A DNA stretch of 34,309 bases, from assembly GCF_019052365.1 (NCBI RefSeq), contig NZ_JAHQUY010000035.1, positions 1-34,309 of the forward strand, given 5' to 3'. Source of the stretch: Leyella stercorea. GTDB taxonomy: Bacteria > Bacteroidota > Bacteroidia > Bacteroidales > Bacteroidaceae. Shown in pieces: positions 30,472 through 34,309 of the stretch (position 1 is the stretch's first letter; each line of letters opens with the position of its first letter). The position numbers and the translations under genes were made by a program. A model generated the notes under the pieces. It had not been told where the DNA came from. It did not search any database and worked only from the letters and a program-made list of their open reading frames with translations.

Positions 30472-32043
30472 ATGATTCAGGAATTTCAAATACGAGTGCT
30501 ACCCGTGGTAGCCTCGAGCGAGCAAAACATAATAAGCTACATTGCCGACGAAAAGGGCATCGACGCACGCACCGTAAACGCCGTGCGTGTGCTGAAGCGT
30601 AGCATCGACGCGCGTCAGCGCACTATCTTCATCAACCTCACCGTGCGTGTCTACATCAACGAGATACCGCAGGATGCCGAGTACGTACACACCGAGTACG
30701 GCGACGTGAGCCAGAAGCCGCAGGTGGTAGTGGTGGGCGAGGGCCCCGGCGGACTCTTCGCCTCGCTGCGTCTCATCGAACTGGGCTTGCGCCCCGTGGT
30801 GCTTGAGCGCGGCAAGGACGTGCGACAGCGCAAGGTAGACCTCGCCAACATCACCAAGACGCAGAGCGTAGACCCCGAGAGCAACTACTGCTTCGGCGAG
30901 GGCGGCGCCGGCGCTTACTCCGACGGCAAGCTCTATACCCGCTCGAAGAAGCGCGGCAGCATCGAGAAGATTCTCAACGTGTTCTGTCAGCACGGAGCCT
31001 CTACGTCTATCCTCGTCGACGCCCATCCGCATATCGGCACCGACAAGTTGCCGCAGGTTATCGAGAGCATGCGCAACACCATCATACGCTGCGGCGGCGA
31101 GGTTCACTTCCAGACCAAGATGACCCGACTGCTGCTCGAGGGCGACAAGGCGGTGGGCGTTGAGGCTGTCGACCTACAGACCGGAGCCGAGAAGACCTTC
31201 CGCGGACCGGTCGTTCTCGCCACGGGCCACTCCGCACGCGACGTCTATCGCTATCTCGCCGAGGCGAAGATAGAGATTGAGGCGAAGGGCATCGCCGTCG
31301 GCGTGCGCCTTGAGCATCCGTCGCAGCTGATTGACCAGATACAGTATCACTCGCGAAACGGACGCGGCAAGTATCTGCCTGCTGCCGAGTACAGCTTCGT
31401 GACGCAGGTGGACGGACGCGGTGTCTACTCGTTCTGCATGTGTCCCGGCGGTTTCGTCATTCCGGCGGCTACCGACAAGCAGCAGCTCGTCGTTAACGGC
31501 ATGAGCCCCAGCAACCGCGGCACGCAATGGTCCAACTCGGGCATGGTCGTGGAGACACGCCCCGAGGACGTGGGCGGCGACGAGAACGATCCGCTGCGCG
31601 TGATGCACTTCCAGGAAGAACTGGAGCGTGCGTGCTGGCAGCAGGGCAACATGAAGCAGACCGCTCCGGCGCAGCGCATGGCAGACTTCGTGAACAACCG
31701 TCTGAGCTACGACCTACCCAAGAGCAGCTATGCCCCCGGACTCATATCCTCGCCCCTTCACTTCTGGATGCCGCAGCACGTGTGCAAGCGTCTGCAGGAG
31801 GGCTTCAAGAAGTTCGGCAAGATGAGTCACGGCTTCCTCACCAACGAGGCTGTGCTCATCGCCACAGAGACTCGCACATCGTCGCCCGTGCGCATCACAC
31901 GCGACTTCACCACGCTGCAGCACGTGCGCATCCAAGGACTCTTCCCCTGCGGCGAGGGTGCTGGCTATGCCGGTGGCATCGTCTCGGCTGGTGTCGACGG
32001 CGAGCGCTGCGCAGAGATGTGCGCTGAGTATCTGAACAAGTAA
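30472..32043 (+). CDS. NAD(P)/FAD-dependent dehydrogenase of unknown substrate
   Basis: The protein has 523 residues, typical of the uncharacterised NAD(FAD)-utilising dehydrogenase family. After an N-terminal domain of about 80 residues comes the FAD-binding Rossmann motif 'VVVVGEGPGGLFASLRLIEL' (85-104) with E112 ('VLERGKDV') at the ribose site. Next are 'FGEGGAGAYSDGKLYTR' (141-157), a conserved family block, and the second nucleotide motif 'GPVVLATGHSARD'. The C-terminus 'QGLFPCGEGAGYAGGIVSAG' is the FAD-closing motif. The frame is open to 30301 but that part is repeat DNA, so the ATG at 30472 was chosen. It is GC-rich like thrA, and was evidently thrA's divergent neighbour before the restriction operon arrived. 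Confidence 0.88.
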   Translation: MIQEFQIRVLPVVASSEQNIISYIADEKGIDARTVNAVRVLKRSIDARQRTIFINLTVRVYINEIPQDAEYVHTEYGDVSQKPQVVVVGEGPGGLFASLRLIELGLRPVVLERGKDVRQRKVDLANITKTQSVDPESNYCFGEGGAGAYSDGKLYTRSKKRGSIEKILNVFCQHGASTSILVDAHPHIGTDKLPQVIESMRNTIIRCGGEVHFQTKMTRLLLEGDKAVGVEAVDLQTGAEKTFRGPVVLATGHSARDVYRYLAEAKIEIEAKGIAVGVRLEHPSQLIDQIQYHSRNGRGKYLPAAEYSFVTQVDGRGVYSFCMCPGGFVIPAATDKQQLVVNGMSPSNRGTQWSNSGMVVETRPEDVGGDENDPLRVMHFQEELERACWQQGNMKQTAPAQRMADFVNNRLSYDLPKSSYAPGLISSPLHFWMPQHVCKRLQEGFKKFGKMSHGFLTNEAVLIATETRTSSPVRITRDFTTLQHVRIQGLFPCGEGAGYAGGIVSAGVDGERCAEMCAEYLNK

Positions 32044-32058
32044 ACAGCTGAAGAATCC

Positions 32059-32091
32059 AGCCGGCGATTACACTAAATCGCCGGCTTTTTT
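32059..32091 (+). terminator. Terminator of the dehydrogenase gene
   Basis: A perfect stem (agccggcgat and atcgccggct) with an eight-base loop is followed by six T. Confidence 0.93.
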
Positions 32092-32102
32092 ATGTCTGAT
32101 AA

Positions 32103-32278
32103 CAGCTTCTTTTATATTTAATTGCAGCTTCGTTTATATTTAATTGCAGCTTCGTTTATTTCTAATCTGAAACTATGTGCAATTACCGCAGCACAATAAC
32201 CCTATTCCCGCAATGCGGTAACGCTGTTTTAGATATGCGGTAATGTCAGTTTTGCTGCGCGGTAATTTACCCAAAATA
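32103..32278. repeat. Degenerate tandem array with 22-bp period
   Basis: Eight units of 22 bases can be laid out from 32103. Units 1-3 share 'cagcttcntttatattta' with decay in the third. Units 4-5 end in '-cgca' and unit 4 holds ttaccgc. Units 6-8 carry gcggtaa at 32215, 32237 and 32259, exactly 22 bases apart. The rest of the units is variable. It lies directly before the 52-bp direct repeat. Bases 32332-32714 beyond that repeat hold only one doubtful small ORF and a promoter. Confidence 0.65.
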
Positions 32279-32279
32279 A

Positions 32280-32331
32280 ACCTGTTGGCGGAATTAATTT
32301 AGTGCATACTTAATTCTACCAATGGGCTTGT
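32280..32331. repeat. 52-bp direct repeat, left copy
   Basis: The segment matches 34258-34309 with one difference (A at 32318, G at 34296). The true length may be greater because the second copy runs to the window end. The two copies bracket the XRE/DUF1016/C5-methyltransferase module (spacing 1978 bases). Confidence 0.92.
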
Positions 32332-32401
32332 TGTTAATGAAGTTTATGTATTGCAGAATAGTAAGTGCACTAATTATGTACGGCATCTGATTGTCGCCGC
32401 C

Positions 32402-32551
32402 CTATGGCATGTATTTCATGCGCTCGTTGATGAAGATTGGCGCGATGTCGTTCTCCTCCTTGAAGACTTCGGATGTCTTGGTGGTGAAGGCAGCAGAGGC
32501 ATGGGTGCCGGGGATGTTATGGACGGATGTAAATGTAAGTGTATCGGGCAT
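32402..32551 (-). CDS. Possible 49-residue protein of unknown function
   Basis: The ORF starts at an ATG 18 bases after a minus-strand -7 box TATCTTTG (32570-32577) and encodes MPDTLTFTSVHNIPGTHAS..., ending MKYMP. The composition is protein-like, with no signal peptide or recognised domain. It stops near a junction of unrelated sequence, so it may be the start of a longer gene that was cut. Confidence is low. Confidence 0.3.
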   Translation of the reverse strand: MPDTLTFTSVHNIPGTHASAAFTTKTSEVFKEENDIAPIFINERMKYMP

Positions 32552-32662
32552 ATATTGGTGTTTTTGAGGCAAAGATATATTGTAGTTCAATCCTCGGAAA
32601 AGATATAAAACTATTGAATAGTTTTCAACTTGTTGAGAACATAGCATAAAAATAAGGCTGTT

Positions 32663-32696
32663 TTTGCAAGTTTGTTGATAATAATTAGTAATTTTG
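32663..32696 (+). promoter_or_regulatory. Promoter of the XRE/DUF1016 module
   Basis: TTTG (32663-32666), 22 bases, TAATTTTG (32689-32696), then 18 bases to the XRE start codon. Confidence 0.6.
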
Positions 32697-32714
32697 CGGT
32701 AAAAATTAAATATT

Positions 32715-32930
32715 ATGACACATAAAGAGTTGAATCGCCTAAAACTGTTGCTTGTTGAGAAAAAGAAAACAGGCTTATGGCTGGCTGAGCAACTTGGAAA
32801 AGATAAAACAACCATCTCAAAATGGTGCACTAATTCAAGCCAGCCTGACGTTGAGTGTTTGATAAAAATATCAAAGTTGCTCAATGTCGAACTTTCGGAT
32901 ATATTAATAGTTGATAATGAAGAAATATAA
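32715..32930 (+). CDS. Small XRE-type helix-turn-helix regulator
   Basis: The protein has 71 residues and is almost entirely one HTH_XRE domain: 'GLWLAEQLGKDKTTISKWCT' (20-39) is the helix-turn-helix and 'LIKISKLLNVELSDILI' the following helices. It resembles the controller proteins of type II restriction systems, which delay nuclease expression until the methyltransferase has acted. Its stop overlaps the next start by one base (taATG), so it is translationally coupled to the DUF1016 gene. DNA here is clearly more AT-rich than the metabolic genes, pointing to recent acquisition. Confidence 0.85.
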   Translation: MTHKELNRLKLLLVEKKKTGLWLAEQLGKDKTTISKWCTNSSQPDVECLIKISKLLNVELSDILIVDNEEI

Positions 32931-34057
32931 TGGAACAAAATATAATCCAAACTGATGTCGTGAAAGCTGTAGCTGCTATCAAATCTGCCATTCAGCTAAC
33001 GCGAAAGACAATGATGCTTAGTGCAAACAAAAATGCATTAGCTTTGTATTACGGCATAGGACGGTACATCTACCAAAGTCAGAAAAGATCCAGCTGGGGT
33101 GATAAAATTCTTGAAACTATTTCTTCACTACTGCAACAAGAGATGCCTGGTTTAAAAGGTTTTTCTAAAACGCAGTTGAAAAGAATGAAATCATTCTATC
33201 TCGCATGGCGAGATTATTTTCGTGCACCCTCGGATTTCCCCAACAATAGTTCTATCGCAGATTTCACCAATATTACTGATTGTGAAGATGTTGTAATTGG
33301 TCCATTGACAACGGACCAATTTGATAAGGCAACCCTAGATGCATTTCTTACAGTACAGTTTACCCATCATTATGAAATATTGCAACGTACAGACACACTC
33401 AATGAAAGATTGTTTTATATCTACAAGGTTGCAAGTGAGTTTTGGAGTGTTGATAAACTTAAATATAATATACGTGAGCAACTGTATTTGAAGGAAGGCA
33501 CAATGCCCAATAATTTTGCTGTAACTTTGCATGATGGCGAACAGAAACAAAAGGCAATGAGGGCGTTTCGCAAGAACTACAAACTTGATTTCATAGAGAT
33601 TGATGATGTAGATGAATGGGATGAGCACAAAGTGGAAACCAAGATCGTTGAAAATATAAAGCGGTTCATCATGGCTCTTGGTGCCGACTTTTCTTATATG
33701 GGTAACCAATACAGATTAATTGTTGACGACAAGGAATATTTTATAGATCTCCTCTTCTTCAACCGTAGATTAAGATGTTTGGTGGCGATAGAGTTGAAGT
33801 GGACAGAGTTTCTGCCTGAATTTGTTGGGAAGATGAACTTCTACCTCCCTGCCCTTGATGACCTTGTGCGCTTGCCCAATGAAAATCCGTCCATCGGAAT
33901 CATTCTTTGTCGAGGACAAAAGCAACGGACGGTGGAGTATGCTCTGCGAGACACAAGAAAGCCTATGGGCGTTGCAACATATAGGGCTGCAAATGAGCTG
34001 CCGGAAGAGTTTGGAGAAGTCCTTGGAGGATTGGAAGGACTGAAGGAGTTAATGTAG
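32930..34057 (+). CDS. DUF1016/YhcG PD-(D/E)XK nuclease-family protein, second copy
   Basis: The protein has 375 residues and is complete. The N-terminal DUF1016_N part includes 'LALYYGIGRYIYQSQKRSSW' and 'MPGLKGFSKTQLKRMKSFY'. The nuclease-fold domain has D273 ('FIDLLFFNRRL') and E288-x-K290 ('VAIELKWTEF'), followed by 'PEFVGKMNFYLPALDD' and 'NPSIGIILCRG'. The catalytic pattern is the same as in the copy at 25979-27190, but overall the two are distant, so this is not a local duplication. It sits between a controller-like XRE gene and a C5-methyltransferase gene, which makes it a candidate restriction subunit. The ATG overlaps the XRE stop. Confidence 0.85.
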   Translation: MEQNIIQTDVVKAVAAIKSAIQLTRKTMMLSANKNALALYYGIGRYIYQSQKRSSWGDKILETISSLLQQEMPGLKGFSKTQLKRMKSFYLAWRDYFRAPSDFPNNSSIADFTNITDCEDVVIGPLTTDQFDKATLDAFLTVQFTHHYEILQRTDTLNERLFYIYKVASEFWSVDKLKYNIREQLYLKEGTMPNNFAVTLHDGEQKQKAMRAFRKNYKLDFIEIDDVDEWDEHKVETKIVENIKRFIMALGADFSYMGNQYRLIVDDKEYFIDLLFFNRRLRCLVAIELKWTEFLPEFVGKMNFYLPALDDLVRLPNENPSIGIILCRGQKQRTVEYALRDTRKPMGVATYRAANELPEEFGEVLGGLEGLKELM

Positions 34058-34070
34058 AGATAAAAATGTT

Positions 34071-34280
34071 ATGACCAAAAAGATATATAAATTTATAGAT
34101 TTATTTGCTGGTATTGGTGGTTTTCATACCGCTATGCATTATGTTGGTGCTCGCTGTGTTTTTGCAAGTGAGTGGGACAAATATGCAAGAATATCTTATG
34201 AGGAGAATTATAAAGATATCGAGCCAAGATTATTTGAAAAGGATTCATACGGTAATTACCTGTTGGCGGAATTAATTTAG
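34071..34280 (+). pseudogene. Truncated C5-cytosine DNA methyltransferase
   Basis: The first residues MTKKIYKFIDLFAGIGGF contain motif I of m5C methyltransferases, and 'CVFASEWDKYARISYEENY' is motif II. A normal enzyme has 300-400 residues, with the catalytic 'PCQ' loop near residue 80-90. Here the gene-like sequence stops after about 63 residues (...DSYGNY), where the 52-bp repeat begins; the remaining codons LLAELI and the stop come from the repeat. The gene starts 13 bases after the DUF1016 stop. Either the gene was really cut by recombination at the repeat, or the assembly joined the wrong sequence at the contig end. Confidence 0.8.
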
Positions 34281-34309
34281 TGCATACTTAATTCTGCCAA
34301 TGGGCTTGT
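34258..34309. repeat. 52-bp direct repeat, right copy, at window end
   Basis: It matches 32280-32331 with one mismatch and is interrupted by the end of the window. It begins inside the C5-methyltransferase reading frame and ends it with a TAG. Confidence 0.92.

Noticed and set aside
32103..32278. CRISPR array
   Set aside because: The period is 22 bases without distinct repeat and spacer parts, units are degenerate, and no cas gene is present.

Overview
The window looks like chromosomal DNA from a member of the Bacteroidales, most likely Prevotella/Segatella or a close relative. The evidence is the repeated Bacteroidetes-type promoter (TTG, about 20 bases, TAnnTTTG), few Shine-Dalgarno sites, a GldB-like lipoprotein, a DUF3472/discoidin surface protein ending in a Prevotella-style 'GQRV...VNGKK' tail, and a fused ThrA. 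The window starts inside a 23S rRNA gene and ends inside a repeat, so it may be a whole assembly contig bounded by repeats.

Left part (1-15350), mostly housekeeping. It holds the end of an rRNA operon (23S 3' end, 5S, terminator) and a repeat-rich non-coding stretch. An M15 peptidase and a tiny lipoprotein follow on the minus strand. Next come mtaB (tRNA methylthiotransferase), a family 2 glycosyltransferase, a GldB-like lipoprotein, a phosphoglycolate-phosphatase-like HAD enzyme, mltG and a large secreted DUF3472/F5-8C protein. On the minus strand is a complete tripartite efflux set in the order TolC, MacA-like adaptor, MacB-like ATPase, MacB/FtsX-like permease, preceded by riboflavin synthase.

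Right part (15400-34309), restriction-modification genes interleaved with two metabolic genes. A single-chain type IIG enzyme (15409-19125) is followed by a stand-alone structured non-coding RNA candidate (19212-19473, minus) and thrA. A tight five-gene minus-strand operon (22449-30023) then encodes an MmeI-like DNA methyltransferase lacking a recognisable nuclease site, a DUF1016/YhcG PD-(D/E)XK nuclease, an SF2 helicase, an 89-residue helicase-associated-like protein and a GIY-YIG/ASCH fusion. Exactly identical 181-bp direct repeats (22065-22245 and 30139-30319) flank this operon. The repeat is the divergent promoter region between thrA and the FAD-dependent dehydrogenase gene that now lies at 30472-32043. 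A 42-bp remnant of that dehydrogenase sits next to the left repeat. This fits integration of a circle by a single crossover, or a large duplication, and it puts a second copy of the thrA promoter upstream of the restriction operon.

The last 2 kb hold an AT-rich module: XRE regulator, a second DUF1016 nuclease and a C5 methyltransferase cut off after about 63 residues. It is bounded by a 52-bp direct repeat (32280-32331 and 34258-34309) beside a degenerate array of 22-bp period. The most interesting candidates for undescribed biology are the five-gene operon with its repeats and palindromes, the non-coding RNA downstream of thrA, and two families of intergenic hairpin elements. Family names come from motif recognition by eye; no database search was run.
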